The notes beneath the pieces are model-generated. The model worked only from the letters and a program-made list of their open reading frames with translations, was not told the origin of the DNA and did no database searches. A DNA stretch of 64,000 bases from Symbiodinium kawagutii (lineage: Eukaryota; Sar; Dinophyceae; Suessiales; Symbiodiniaceae): assembly GCA_009767595.1 (NCBI GenBank), contig VSDK01020618.1, positions 765,394-829,393 of the forward strand, in the 5' to 3' direction. A program made the position numbers and the translations under genes. Shown here one piece after another: positions 25,701-40,700 of this stretch; the first letter of the stretch is position 1, and the number at the start of each line of letters is the position of its first letter.

Positions 25701-28700
25701 AAATTTCACCATAAGAGATTATTGGCATCCTGTGCAATTATTAATTTGTATGGGTCATTTGCAAAAGACCATCAACCAGTATAATCACTGTGCAAAACAG
25801 GTTTATTGCGCAAACATCCATATGGTGGTTGCTCAAAATCAGGGACCCTAAATCATTTTCTATTCACCTTCCATTTGGAAAATAAGCCAACCATAGCTTT
25901 GGCGTCTCCGATGGCTTGAGACACACCCGTATCATCCAACCCATCCAACTCGATTCCACATCACAAAGTGACGCCTGGCCACAACTTCACCATCTGATTC
26001 TCATGCAGCGCGAGACGGCTTCGCCCCATCCCCACAGAGTGGTATGGCCCAGTGAGAAGTTGGTTCACAAGCCATTTAACTATATGGTGGTTTCTCAAAA
26101 TAGGGGTACCCCCAAATCATCCACTACTAATCTTTTATGGCAATAAACCAACCATTATTGGTGGCTCCCTATTTTGAGAAACACCCATATACTTATATAT
26201 CTACCATAACCAGTAGTTACCTTAGTTCTAAGCCAACTTAGCTAAGTCGGGGGGGGTACCACTCTTCAGCTCAGGAACGAGCCGAACCAGTTGAAGCAAG
26301 GAGGGGTGGAAGGCGAGGCCGTAGAGCCGAACCAGGAAAGATTGAAGGGGGGGAAATGGTGGTTTCTCAAAATCAGGGGCCCGTTATATCATCCAACATT
26401 AGTTCTTTAGATGTTAATTAGTTGTTTTAGCTATTTCTAAGCCAACCATTTTGGGGGGTCCTCTGTTTTTTTAGAAACCCCCAAATCGGGAAGCAACATG
26501 GAAACAACATGAATTTGTTGAGGATGTTTCATGTTGCTTTTTGATGAAACATCCCGGAATTGGGCGAATCTGGCTTCCCGTTTCAACGCGAATGTTTTCT
26601 GGAGAGACTGACTTGGTGAAACGTCCTAGAAAACATGTGCATTGAACCTGAAAAGAGGTACCCGGAAGATCTTCTGTTCGCCTTTTCAGGGTGACGAACC
26701 AACAGCAGGTGCACACCAACCAGAGTCCTGGACATGTGAAGATAACTTGGGCCCCCTAACTTTGAGCATGGGCATCCCATTTCCAACCAGTGAGGAAAAT
26801 GACCGCTTTTGCACATTCAAAAATTACAAAATATGTATAATAAGGTACGTATTATATATTTATGTTATCTTACTTTGCTATGGAACAAATTTCAATTAAA
26901 TGTATACAAATGTTAGATACATACATATAGCAAATATAGCTACAAATATGTAATACACAACTTGGAAACCATATGACATCTGGTCTTGTCCAGTTCGCCA
27001 TGGTTCTACAATCACCATCCAGCTGTTCGTCGTAGGCCGCCGAGTCTTTGTGGGGTCCGTTGGCCTCAGAGACCGTCCGACGTTGCGTCCAACCACTGGG
27101 GTCCAACCGAGGTTTTGCGCAGTCATGGGGCAGAAATCTTCGTCATTGGGCTGTTGAATGGGCTGAAGTGAGTGGATAATATGGTGGTTGAATAGTGGCT
27201 GATAGTCAGGGAATAAAGCTGAATCGTTGGTTAATAAATGGTGAATCAATGTTTGGTGAGTGCTTTCAAGCTTTTTGTTTACACTCAATCATGCCTTTTG
27301 GAATGATGGCTTCCAATTGACGACAGGCAGGTGTAATGTCCATAGTTACTAAAAGGGGTATGTAGTTCCTAGTGGACTAATGCTGAATTGTGATGAAGTG
27401 TGGCTGCAAGTGTGTTTGATTATGGGGAATGGTGGTTACTCATGGTTGATGTTTTGGGGGATAGTAACTAGTACTGTAAGTATTAAACAGCAGCATATGA
27501 GTACTTATATGAGGATTGATCAGCTTGTAAATAGGTGGGTTCGACAATTTCTTGTTCATGGATGGGATAATTGTATTTCATCATCGGACAGCCTACTTTT
27601 GAGACTTGAACAGTTTCAAGCCTAGGTCTGATGTTTGGGTCAACTACCTGACAAAGTGCTAGGTATGCCACCAACTTTGAGATCCGAACCAAATGTAAGA
27701 GCCAGACTGGGAGGGCTGCCATCATTGCATTTTGAAAACCTTGGGTATGAAAAGATACCCATACACTTGAACTGACCATATCATGTATTTGGACTATTGT
27801 TGGTTATAGTTGGTGACTCTTCCCCATGGTTGGCCATCATGCGCCATGTTCGAAAACACGAGTAGGATGACTTTAAGATCCGGTTTGGTGGTGGCTGCGC
27901 GAGGGCAGCTAAAGCTGGAAGGAGCAGCATAAGCCCATAGGCAGGAGAACCATATTTGGCTTACCAGAAACCAACCAGTAAACCATCATAAGCCATCATC
28001 AACAGCTACCCTTAACTTTCTTAAGCATCATAAACGAAGAAACCAGTTGCTGTTGCTGTTGCTGCCCTTGATGTTGCTTGATGCTAGTGCTGGTCACCGT
28101 TCAAACATCGGCGCCAGAATCGCCAAGGAACTTGGCCTACAGTGTGAGCTGGCAGGAGTCATAGACGGTGGGTGGCCAGGTCTTAGGCATTCACAAGTGG
28201 ACTTTGGGAATTTCTGAGACGTTGAGTTAGGATTTGGGAACCGTTGAAGGACCACTCCGGCCTTGGTCTACTCTAATCTACTCTATCTCAACAGCAAGGT
28301 GAACTATGACGAAGGTTGAACAAAAACCCATTCCTTTGAGGTTCCCCCGGTTTGGGAACTGTCTTTGGAAAGGGCATTTTTTTCAAAGTTCCAAGATGTG
28401 AAGAGTTTCGTGGCCAGTGGAGTGCCAAGCAACTGGCAGTACTATGTATCATGGAATCATGTTAGATCCACAGTAGTAGCCCCCTCAATGAAATAGCATA
28501 ACTAGCTGGTGATTCAAAAATATGTACCATCAAAAAAAAGTGGTTTGTGGTGGTTTATGATGGTTTATGGTAGTTTATTAATGTGGATTTCCCATTCGTG
28601 AGGCTTATCATCGTGTTTGTTGTCAGGGGTCACCACTTCCTTGGCAGGACTTGAAAGACCACATGCGGCAGTGTGGTGAGGTTCGGCCCTTGGAAACCAG

Positions 28701-31700
28701 CTACAGCTAGCCGAAAGGAAGCCAGTCTGAGCCAGATGGGCGATCGTTGATTAAGAATCTGGAATGAATCAAAATTGTTAGATAATTTGATTTATTTGGA
28801 ACTACACATAAATTGTATTATGGAACATAATCGTTGATCTGGAATTATGATTAATACATAATTTATGTTAGATAGTTTCAGGTCAAGTCATAGAAATCGA
28901 AATTTGTTAAACTATTTTAGTGATGAGCATGATTCTGAGTATATTGATAATCATGATAATCATGCTTTCAGGTCAGTAGTCATAATCATAAGTGCTGCCG
29001 GATTGATCTCAGTCGTCATAATGACTGCTTAAGAATGATAGATTGTGATCGATCTTGTGGTTATCAAGCATTCACGATGGTCCGCAGTCGTCCAACAACC
29101 CTGATTGGTTCACCATTTTCCTTGGTGAACAGCCGCGAATAGCGCTGGATGATTTGGCAGCGGATGGTGCAATGAGCTGCACATGGAGCTGTGTCAGATC
29201 CCAAGGGCCCACCTTGGAGCCCAGGTGCTGCATTGCGACATCATGCGGGAGCCCAACACCGCCATGGGCTCCAAGGGATGTGGAACGGAGACCCAGTGGC
29301 GCCTCGTGGGATGCCCGGGGAACCACCGGGGATGGTCAGCACCGGAGTGCCACGACGTGGGGCCAGGGAATGCTGAGTTAAGCTATGACTGGGGTAGCTA
29401 TGAGTTATGGTGTAGATAGATAGAATTGTATATGCCAAGACACAATCATATAGCAACATCATATAACTTTCGTTTGGAATTTCAATGAACACATGATAGA
29501 ATTGTATAGTTAGATCTATTTGTAAGCTATAAGATGAGTCAGTTAAATGGCTCATGAGTTTGCTTGGGAAGGGCCCACATGGCCTCCAGATTAGGCGCAG
29601 TTGACCATGGCAAAGGCTCCCTGGAGTAGCGCTCAGGTGGCTGCATGGGTCAGTTCGAGACCCGGGGTTCGTATGTTGGCTGCGAGCCAATCTCAGAGCC
29701 ATGATCAACAAGGTGGGCCCCCAACCACTTGGAACGGTTGGCACCTACCAAGGGTCACCTACCAGGGTTTGTAACCTAGTCAACTAGCTGGGGTTGGTTT
29801 ACAGCTAGCTTCACTAGGGTGATTTCTACCAGTTATAGCGGTTGAAGTAACCCTGAAGCTAATCTTTCGTCGTGGGGATGTGAACTACTGCCTTTGGTGG
29901 TGGTGACACCTAACCTAAATTTATGTGTGTGTAGCCACTACATCGGTGAATCACCTAATCTCCAGTTCATAATTACCCATACTAATAAGCCACCTATGTA
30001 CCACTGGTGTTGATTAACAGCTCTGTCATAGTGACCCAATCACCTCATTAGCCACCAGCATGTGCCTCCCGAAATCATCCAGTTTCTTAACCATAGCAAT
30101 AAATCGTCCAATATTAACCATCTATTTAGAGCCATCCACTATTAACCAATATTGCCATCCAATATTAACCATTTATAGCAATAAGCCATCCATTTTGAAG
30201 CTCCCCTATGCCTTGAGAAACACCAAGAAACAGCCACCGATGGCTGTGTGTCCCAGCGGTGATGCAGCCGCGCAAAATGCTCCCAAGCCCAAGGCATCGT
30301 GGAGTTTGCGACGGCCTCCGCTGCAAAGCTGGCCATTCGGGAAATGTCACGTGGTGATCGCTCGACATCTCCTGGTGAACCCGACCATTCAGCTGGGTTT
30401 AATGGTTTAGAAGCTGGTTGATCAATCCCACAACTGCGTTGAGAAGCTGGTTTATCCATTGTAGATCAACAGCTGTTTGATATCCATTGACATCCAATGC
30501 TTCTGATGGATAAACCAGCTGTTAGTTTGGTGGTTGATGATTATTGATTAACAAGCTGGGGTTTATTAGATTCCTGGTCTATGGTGGTTGATGTTTAATA
30601 AGCTGGTTTATCAGATTCATACTTAATGCAACTGGTCAAGAACTCGGATGAGTTGACTCTGAGTTAACGGATGTTTCCTGGCCATGAACCACGTGGGTTA
30701 AGAGGTCTTTGTCAAAGATTCTGTTGTACTGAGTGGTTGATCTCTCAACGGATGTTTGGTTAAATGGAAAGTGTTACCCATGCACCACCTGGGTTTCAGC
30801 CTGAGATAGGTGTAGATGTTTGAGAACAAATGCTCACTTGGTTGTTGGGGTGCGCCACCAAGAATTTGGAGTAGTTCACATCTCAACAGCTGGGTACTTA
30901 TTCTGGTCGCTTATTGGATGTCAACAGCTGGAGATCCACAGCCACAGCCCCTTATAAGTACAGATGCGGTCAATATGATCAAGGTGTTACACTTAGATGA
31001 ACTGAGCTGATTAGATCTGTGCAGAGGCTCAAAGTTTGTTTGATTCTCAGTTGGTCATGGAAGGCATTGGGGTAGGACAACTTCATGAATTTACCTTGGG
31101 ATTTCTTAGCATCACCCAAGCATCACCCAAGCATCACCTAAGCATCACCTAAGCATCACCCAAGCATCACCTAAGGATCACCTAAGCATCATCTAGAGAT
31201 CACCTAAGGATCACCTAGGGATCACCTAAGGATCACCTAGGGATCACCTACAAACCACTAGCGCCTGGAGTTCGTTCGATTCCCCACATCGATGGATCCA
31301 TCTCATGGCTCAATATTCGCGGCGGATCTGTAACAGGTGGGCCCCCAACCACAACCAGCAACAGGGTGGGCACCTACCAAGGGTTAAGTACCAGGGCTTA
31401 TAACCAAGTCAACTAGTTGAAGCTGGTTTATGACTAATTGAACTCGGATGATTTCTACCAGTTATATGGGTTGAACGAACCAAATTTATAAGTGCTGGGG
31501 TCCAACTTTCGTTGCGATTTCGCTAGTAAGCAAGCAAGGTCTCGCGATTTATGGGAGGGATGTGGTTAGATCATGTTGAATCATGTTGAATCTCTGTTTG
31601 GAGCGTTCGAATCCACATCCAAATCTGGCTGGTAATGAGGAGGACGCTAAGGAGCCGAACGCATTCCGTACATCAAAGAAAAGTGATGAGCTTCTATTTG

Positions 31701-34700
31701 GAGCAAAGATTGGAATCGTGCATAGCAAAAGAATGATGGTGAACGTTGCCTGGGTGGATCCACCCGGGTGTGTCGGAAAAATCTCGATGGTTCTTGTCCT
31801 GATTTCTAGCCTTCGATCCTCGATATTGGTTCTCTAGTGGTTGATGGTTTTCAACGGTCGTCAATGGTCATCATCTACGATGGATACGTATGGTGAATAA
31901 TGGCTGGTAGTGGTCAATTCTTATGCTTAATACCGGGCGGTCCGCTGTTTTCACCAATTTCGAGTCGCTCAGCTTACAGAAAGTGAACAGCAAGGTTGAA
32001 CGTGCGATTTCAGTCCTCCCAACCTGGTTGGGGTTTTCAAGAGGATTTCTATTTTTCAAGCATACATCTTTCGGATGGCTTTAATCCTTCCCGATGGCCT
32101 AGTCCATCACATCTATGATTATGCTAGCCATTGTTACCTGGGTTGAACATTGCATCTTGGTGAATATGGTTTAGATTCAATAGGCATACTATTAGCCGTT
32201 GTGAATGATCTTAATGGTTCACTTATTGGTCAATTCATGGTTACTTGAATCTCTCACTGCTCGCAACTGCTGGCATGAAGCCAGGGTAGCTTGGGGTCAC
32301 TTGGACCATCGACTTTTTTACATTGGTCACAAGCCAGTTACAAGCCCACCAGCACATCCTAGTAGTTCTTGAAGCACCCGCGCTATCAGTTATATGGGCC
32401 CAGTTTTCATCATGATTGTAACTCCAGTTTTTTTGCTCATCACATCAGACCACATCTCTCTGGATGAGTTTGCACCAACAAGATACAAGGTGGGCCCCCA
32501 GCAGCGATAAATTGGCTGATAAACCCCTACAACTCGTAGCCAGCTAGTTGACTAAGTTGTAACCCCTTGTAGCTGAACAGCAGTGGCCGTGTACCACACC
32601 CCACTGTAGTGAGAGCTGTTGGCTTGTGAGAATAGAAAATATAACCCCCGGCAGTGAACCCTTGGACCCCTGGTAGTTAACCCCTGGTAGTGAACCCTTG
32701 ATGGTTAAGCCTTGGTAGCTAACCCCTGGTAGTGAACCCTTGATGGTTAAGCCTTAGTTAACCCTTGGTAGTAAGCCCTTGGCATGTGCCCACCCTGTAG
32801 CTGGGTGCAGCTTAGGACCGACTCCGTGCTCAAAGGGAGACCGATCTTCGTGCGTCACTGGGCGAGACCAACAGCACGGTGACTGCGGCGGTGCAGTGGT
32901 GATCTATGGCTATGGGTCAATATTAACCATCAAATTCCCCGACCGTGCGAGCTAAATAAAGTGTGGGACCTCCAGCCCCTGGGTTCTAGCCTCTTTATTT
33001 TAGTGCCTTTCTTCTTCATCATACTTTTTTGGGGCAGGCACCTACTCTTTATTTAGTCACTTTATTTTTCCATGTTGTGCTGAAGGGGGGTTGGCCCCCA
33101 CACTTTATTTTTTGAATGTTGTGCTGAAAGCGGGGTTGGCCCCCCACATTTCATTTTTCATTTTCAATCCTTTTCCATTAATATTGTACAGGACTCTGTG
33201 GAGGTTTCCAAACAAATGGCTGGGGAAGGTAAACTGGTCAGAGTTTTCCCATAAATGAGCCAGAGATTCGGCTGAGAGTTGCAACGTTCTGGGAGGCCTG
33301 TTTCAAGAGGAAGTGCTTGCAGCCTTGTATAGTTTAATGGCCTGGGCCAGCCTATGCCACACTATAGAAAGCACACGCCCAACCATAACCATCGACTTTT
33401 GAGTCAGCATGCAGGGGCCCCTCCATTCTATTCCTCACCTGTGGCCAGCTCCAAGCCCCAGGAACGGCATAGAAACCCAAATAAGACCGAGCCATCGAAA
33501 AAAGGGAAACAAGCCGTAAAATTAAATGGGCTGGCCTTGCCGCATCTATATGATATTTGTGGGGTCGGTGATGACAAATAAAGTGGTGGTAACCAACCAT
33601 GTTTTGTTGGGTTGCTGGTGCAGAATAAAGTGATGGTGTCTTACCATATTTGGTTGCCAAGGTGGATTGATCCTTGGACATTGTGTTGGAAACCAGCCAA
33701 CTTAAGGGTCTTAGGATTGTAGAGGTTGAGTTTGAAAGTGGGGTAGGAGACCTTCATTTCATTTACCTGCCAACCCTGGTACCCTTCAAATATTTGAGGT
33801 CTCCGACCTCACTGGTGACCCACAGACCGGGAAAACAATGGCTAATGATAGGGGAACCAGGGGTACGGGGTTTTGACCCACAGCCAAATGATGAATAAGG
33901 CGTTACACTTTGGTGATCTAACATAGCAATGGATAATCCACCATTGTAGATTACTTGCCTAGTGGAGATGGTGGTTTTCAGTTGCCATGCTAGATCACCG
34001 GAGTGTATACGCATTCATGTTGGTTAATTATAGGAGATCATACCATAAAATAACTATAACAATAGACAATAGTGATTATTCAACGATGAACAAGTGGTTG
34101 ATTATAGGAGATGATCACCAACTATAGTGGTTAAACAAGTACCTGGCAGGTGGTTTGAAACTTTTTTAGTTTCCCAACTGTCTACTAGTGGTTGGTTGAG
34201 TTATGTTTTTGATAGGGTAGGAAACCACCAACAAGAATAATTGGTAATGCTGGTTGATTTTTTGCTTGGTGAATTTGTGGTTAGTCATGATTCTGGTGAA
34301 ATTGTGGTCAATAATGATTGTTAACCATGAAGTACATAAAAGTGTGCCATAGTCTTGTTGACTCCGTTTTGCAGGCATTGCTCAGATGTGCATCCATTTG
34401 TTCAAGGTTAGCTGCAGGAAGCATCAGGGTGGAAACTGTTTGACCACATCTTGGATGATCAACACCCTCTGCACCAGTCATTTGCTTCAATGTTACCAAG
34501 TTTCCGACCAAGCGCAGAATGCGCAGGCAACAAACAAGACTGCAGCACCGTTCAATGTCTTGATTAAACCACTGTGGCGATATCACGATGCAGTTTACTT
34601 GTTGGTGTTGTTACAGGTTTGCTGGTGACATGGTCGTTTGCCACTGTTGGTGTTTTCCTCGTGACTTCTTGTCAAAAAGATGTGGATTCGTCCACAAACG

Positions 34701-37700
34701 GTGGTACCTGGCATCCAATAATCACCATCCTCAACTGGGTGGCTTGCAACCACTGACTTAGGTGTTTAGTCTTGTTGGGATTAGTTAGGTTTACCATATA
34801 CCCACTAAAAAGATAACTTTGAGCAAGTCATCTAGTTGCGCCGCCAGGTTCATTTGGGTAATACTGGTTGATTATTTGGTTGGTTTTGGTTAATCATGAT
34901 TCTGGTGACATTCTGGTTCATAATGACACTTAACCACCAACAAAAAATGCATCCTCAATAGTGAAACCATTTGCTCCTTGTGATCGCAATCTTCATCCAA
35001 CACTGTGCTAGGTGAAGATCGAGAAGAGCGGGGAACATCTGGAAGCGAGCTCAGTGAACACCCGGTCCTGGGCACACGCTTGGGTGATGCACCATGGTTC
35101 ATGCGAACCAGCAGTGGTCAAAGGTGTTCATTTGAGCTAGTATTGCAGCTGCCGTCGCATGACAAAAGTGTCGCTTTATTGTTTGAAGCCATAGGGATCT
35201 CCCAAAAGGCGATCCCCAGAAAAGCTGAAAATTGGTGTGTCACTGTGTCGAGCCATGGGATTTCCCGAAAGCGAGACCTTGAGACCCTGATGACCATGGG
35301 TTTCCGACCGAATTTTGACTGCGGCACAATACAGGGGTTTCTCAAGTCATAGGGGTACCCCCAAATCATCCTATACTAATCATTTATGGGTAATAAACCG
35401 ATCATATTGAGGGTTTCCCATTTTGAAGAACCCTCCCTGGGCATGATCATTTGTGAACAGAGATCATGCTTGTAAGCACCCATCATGAAACACTTAGATA
35501 CTGAGATATTCATTTAGATATTCAAAGTATGGGGACACAATGGGACACAATGGGACACTATGGGACTATGATACACTATGCTTCCTGACCAGGGTTTCCA
35601 TTACTCGGAGTGCACGGAGCTGTCCCTGAAGCTGATTTGAGACCCAACTAGAATGACTCGATTCAGGGATGATAAAGTATGATCATTATACCTAGGTAAT
35701 GCGGCAACTAAAAACGGATTGAACCTTTCAGAGACCACACTTTGTCGTAGTTTTCTCATTGCACTTTGCTAGCGGTTGCATCATATGGATAGGTATATCC
35801 ACATAAATTGTGGTGCCCCCAAGCATCCACAACCATGTCAAAGTTGCACATGTTTCTTAGGAAAGCCAACCTGCATGGGCCGGACCAAACCATAAAGTTC
35901 GTTCTTTGTTTGATCGGAGTGGGTTGAAGTACTGACCACTTGGAATGCTTGGGGACCTTTTTGTGTTGAACCATTATCAACATTGACCAGCGAGAAAAAA
36001 CATGAGTTGAAACTTCGCCAAAAAAATGGTGTCACCATGTCCCTCCAACCGTTTGCTTTGGCTTAGGACGCGGTGAAAGGAGTGACATGGTCGTCTCCTC
36101 AGTCGGGAGCATCGCGGGTGAGCCTATGTTTGGAGTTGTTGGGAGTTTGTATCAGACGGGGCTGAGCTAGCAATAGCTACCACGACTGAACAAGCATTCA
36201 TTGCTCCTTTAGGTTGGCTGTGAAGAACGCAGCGGCAGCAGTAGTTTCAGCTAGACATCTGTCATTTTCACACATTGTTTTGGCATTAGTGGTTGGAACC
36301 AAGCAGATTCCAGATGTTCAATTGCCTCTTATCTTGGTCATGACTCACCAAGCGATGATCAGACGTTGTTCACCACAATGACTGATGTTCGTAATGACTC
36401 ACAATGCTGAAAATCAACTATACATATTTAGATAACTTGTTACACAGTCGACATATCACTACTGATTTTCGTATGAATTGCTTTATTAAATTGGGTTACA
36501 TCATTGCAAATGATCATCTCATTGGCAGTCATATCATTTTCTTCACTACCCAGGTAGCTATATCACTTACTATACATAGTAGTTGCATCACTACTATATA
36601 TATAATTGTTTTATCTCACTTTCTTAATCTTACTTTCTCACTATACTAGTTATAATTATCATTCATCATTGCTCATCATTAAAATCATTGACCAATCTCA
36701 CTAAACATTACAAATCACAAACAATAAGCATTGCTATCATTGCTAATTTATATCACTTACTACATAGTAGTCATATCACTTCAGCGTGAAGGCATTTTAG
36801 TTATATGGCTACTACTTTGCCAGTTACATCACTTGTTACATCATGAAAAAAGTGATATAACTGATGTAACTAGCAAAGATGTAGCTAAGATGTCACTTTT
36901 GCCGAGTCAAATCTTAGTCACTTCATATCTACTCATATCTGAGTCACTCAGATATAGCTGGTGTCACTTATACCGATGTCACTTTTATTTGATGTTACTT
37001 AGACACATATATATAATGTATCACTAGATATGATGTTGCCTGTATCTGATATTACTTACTGTTATTAGATTATATATCTTGAAGTACATCAATTATATTT
37101 GAAGATATGTATATTCATATCTATATACACATTTCGTGCAGTTACATATATCACGTGCTACATCGTAGAAATATATCATGAACAAATCAGTGAGTCATAA
37201 CTGATATAACTAGTCATGATAATAGTAGTTAAATATCATGAAATAGTAATGTCATGATAATAGTAGTTTCACTAGTAGCTAATAGTGATAGACTGATATC
37301 ATAGTAAATCTATCATTAGTTATATCAGTTAAATATCACTATGATTGAAATATCATTAGTCATATTAATATATAGATGCAAATTTCACTAGTCCTAATTG
37401 ATCATCATACTACAATTTTCTAGTGTTACTATATATATTTATATATATCACATGCTACTAATATCATGGAAAAATGATATAACTAGTGAGTTAAATATCA
37501 CTCACCTCAGCAAGGTCATGACCTGCTCCCTGTCCGGCAGGCCCCTCCTTTGCGTGAGCGCCGGGGCGAGCGCTTCGGCCGTGCACGGAGCCGGTGGCTT
37601 GGCGGCGCCGAGTTCAAGTGGCGCCAGGTGCAGCTTGGTTGGCTCAGCTTGGTGACTAGGGATGTGAACTGGTTGGGGTGGTTCAGCTGGATGAAAAGTT

Positions 37701-40700
37701 GGTTGGTTCAAAAGTTGGTTGAGTGAAAAGTTGGGATTGAACTACTTGGGTTCAGCAAGCTGGTGGCAGAGTTGTTTCTTGTGGTTTTTGTTCATAATTT
37801 GGTTCCACGTTTGGCTTTTGTTTACACATGTTGAAAGTGGTGAATGACCCGGGCACGTTACTCGTACTATTTTCACCACTTGGGTCCAGGTCGTTCAGCT
37901 TTTTTGGATTTTTTTGGTGAAGATTGAACCAGTTGGGTTGACACCAAGCAGATGGTGAGAAAGCACCTAGGGAGGTGGTTGAGAATGATCCATGCTGGGA
38001 ACTTAGCCAAGCAAACGCTTGATGATTTAGTAATTAGCATCACTCTCTAGGATAAGTTATCAAGTCATTGAATATTACATCAATGAATTGATGCTGGGAA
38101 TGATAGCTAATGATTTAGCCCAGCTATGCCAGTGATGATTATGAGTTGGTGAACGAGGATCACTGAGAACAATCAGCATCAATAGCCATCAAGAACCATC
38201 TCGAATAGTTGCTTGCTGTTGACAGCTATGACTAACACATTAGAATGTCATAATGGTCACTTTCATATTCTATCGGTTGCTAAGCATTCACAATCATTGA
38301 TTGACAACCTCCAGAACAGAGGCTTAATCAGCCAGTTGGTGAAGTGCCAAGATTTCCAATTTAGTTCTTGACCATTGGTCAACAATCATCACTAGTAGCC
38401 ATCATTATCAATGATTGCTGGTGGTGATTGATTTGTGATTCACCAGCGCATAAATACATAAAACGGTTGTTCATGATACTGTGATTGTTTTATTTACCCA
38501 CGAACCGACAAACCAGAGGTGAATAGTGGTCATGGACCACCCTGATCAACCACTACAAAGCATCAGACACCATGATTGCGTACAACATCATTTACCCACC
38601 ATCTAACCGCCATTCAACCACCAATCAACCACCATTTAACCAGCTTACCAACCATGAATTCACCACCAATAATCACCCACCCTTTCACCATCATTCAACC
38701 ATCATTCAACCAACATTTCACCACCCTGAACCAGCCCAGTACTCCTCACGAAGACCTGAAACTGGCTTCGCGAGGTCTTACAGTCCCGCGGGGGCCCGGT
38801 GGCAGCCCGTCGGTCAGAAAGGGGGACGAGGAGGAGCGGTGCGACGCGCCACGGACGCCGCAACGGGGGAAGGGCGAGCACCACCCACCAGGGCACCAAC
38901 CGGGGCACCCACCAGCTGCGATGTTGGAGAAAATGATGGGTTTGTCAGGGGTTGGATGATGCTGAATGGATGGTGGAACCTAAAGGGTGGATTTTTGAGG
39001 TATGGTGAAAATTAGTGGTTGGATCATGGTTCATGTTGGTTGATACTGGGTGATTATGGAAGGTTGGTACTGATTTCTTTTTGGTTCAATGGTGGGCAAG
39101 TTGACGGTTTAATTAGTGATCAGCAGGGAGTTCATAATGGTTTATGATGGTCAACCAAAATTGGCAAGGGTTGACAATGGTTCATAGGTCAGTAAGCATG
39201 TGGTTGATTCATCAAGGATTCATGATGGTTGTTTTCACAATAATCCATTCATCTACCTAATTCATCATGGAGGAAACCGACCAGACACTGAATCAAATAT
39301 GCCTCCTTCGTTTCGGCAGTGCCTTCTTTGTCAAAGCTTTCTGATAGTTGATTAATGGTTCATGAGGAGGGCGGAGTTGTGAATGGACATTAACGCTAGT
39401 AGTGGTTGATCAATATGGCTGTGGGTCAAAACCCTGTACCCCTGGTTCCCCCATCATTAGCCAGCGCGTTTTTCCTATGAAATTGTTGCTGATTATCCCC
39501 CCATGGGTTGGCTGATTAATATTGACAAATAGCCATATGACTGGCACTTGATGGTTCATCAATGGTAGATCATTGGTGGTCACCTGGTGCCGGGGTACCC
39601 TGTATGCCTCGACCTCGTGACAGGAGGTTACAATGGTGATGGCGGTTCCTCGACACAGCTGATGCCTGGGCTGCGGGGTTGCGCTGCCAGCTTGGCCCAA
39701 CAGGTTGTTGGTGCATGCTGATGATCATCTCTGGTGATCGTCAAGCAAGCTTTAAGTTGATGAATAGAAATCATCAAGCTCTGACTTGATCGATCAGGTC
39801 GTGATTCACAAACATGATCATCGATTACCATACAAGTTCAACGACAACATTTGCAACATCATCTTGTTCAGTTTTCAAGTCCAAACTCCCATCAACCAGG
39901 TGGTGGTTGCTCAATATAGGGAAAACAAACATGGATGGTTTATTATGAACGGTTGGCTGAATGGTTGATTGAATGGTTAATTGACTAGAATTAACCCTTC
40001 ATAAGGCCATCCATTGATCCATTATGACTAGATGGTTTAGGGGTACCCCCATGACATGAGAACCCCCCCAGGTAACAGCAACCCACGTCGCCCGTGCAAC
40101 GCTACGGCGCCTAAGTTACCGGTTGATGTTTGGATCGCCTCGGTGTCCCCAGGTGCGAATCGACGTGTCTTCGTGGGCAACCTGGCCTACAGCCAGAGAG
40201 CTCAGCTGAGGGCAGAGGTATTGGTCAACGAGCTCAGTTTGGGGTTCGTGGTGTAAGGAAATGGTCAAGATATCATGAGTAATGGTTAATCACTATATTA
40301 TCCATGATCAATGGATAATTATTATAGTTTCATAAAATCATTATATTTGCATATGGTTCATGGACAAGCATTTCATTGGTCAAGCATCAGTTTTTGATCC
40401 GTAGAGAGATTATGAAGATATAATGAAGATGGCTTAAGATCTGACTAATTAATCAGTTCATCGCGTGGAAGAAGATATAATGAAGTGACTAGTACGTGAG
40501 ATCAAATGATAAATGAAAGCTCCCGTGGCTGTGGTGTCTAAGATTGAGGTGCCTCGTACCTTCCAAACAGAGGTTTCATGCTTGGACAGTTGGTCTTGCT
40601 GGACTTATACAGGATCCGACCTGATACGTGAACCTCATGTTCATTACTTGAAGCTGTCAGGTTCAATCAGCGACTTTAGGATCATGTTGGTGGGTTGATT

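Noticed and set aside
29241-29744. 167-codon minus-strand ORF
   Set aside because: Antisense to RRM2 exon 4 and to intron DNA; no domain.
31109-31250. Possible CRISPR-like array
   Set aside because: Unit of 11 bp without spacers; a plain minisatellite.
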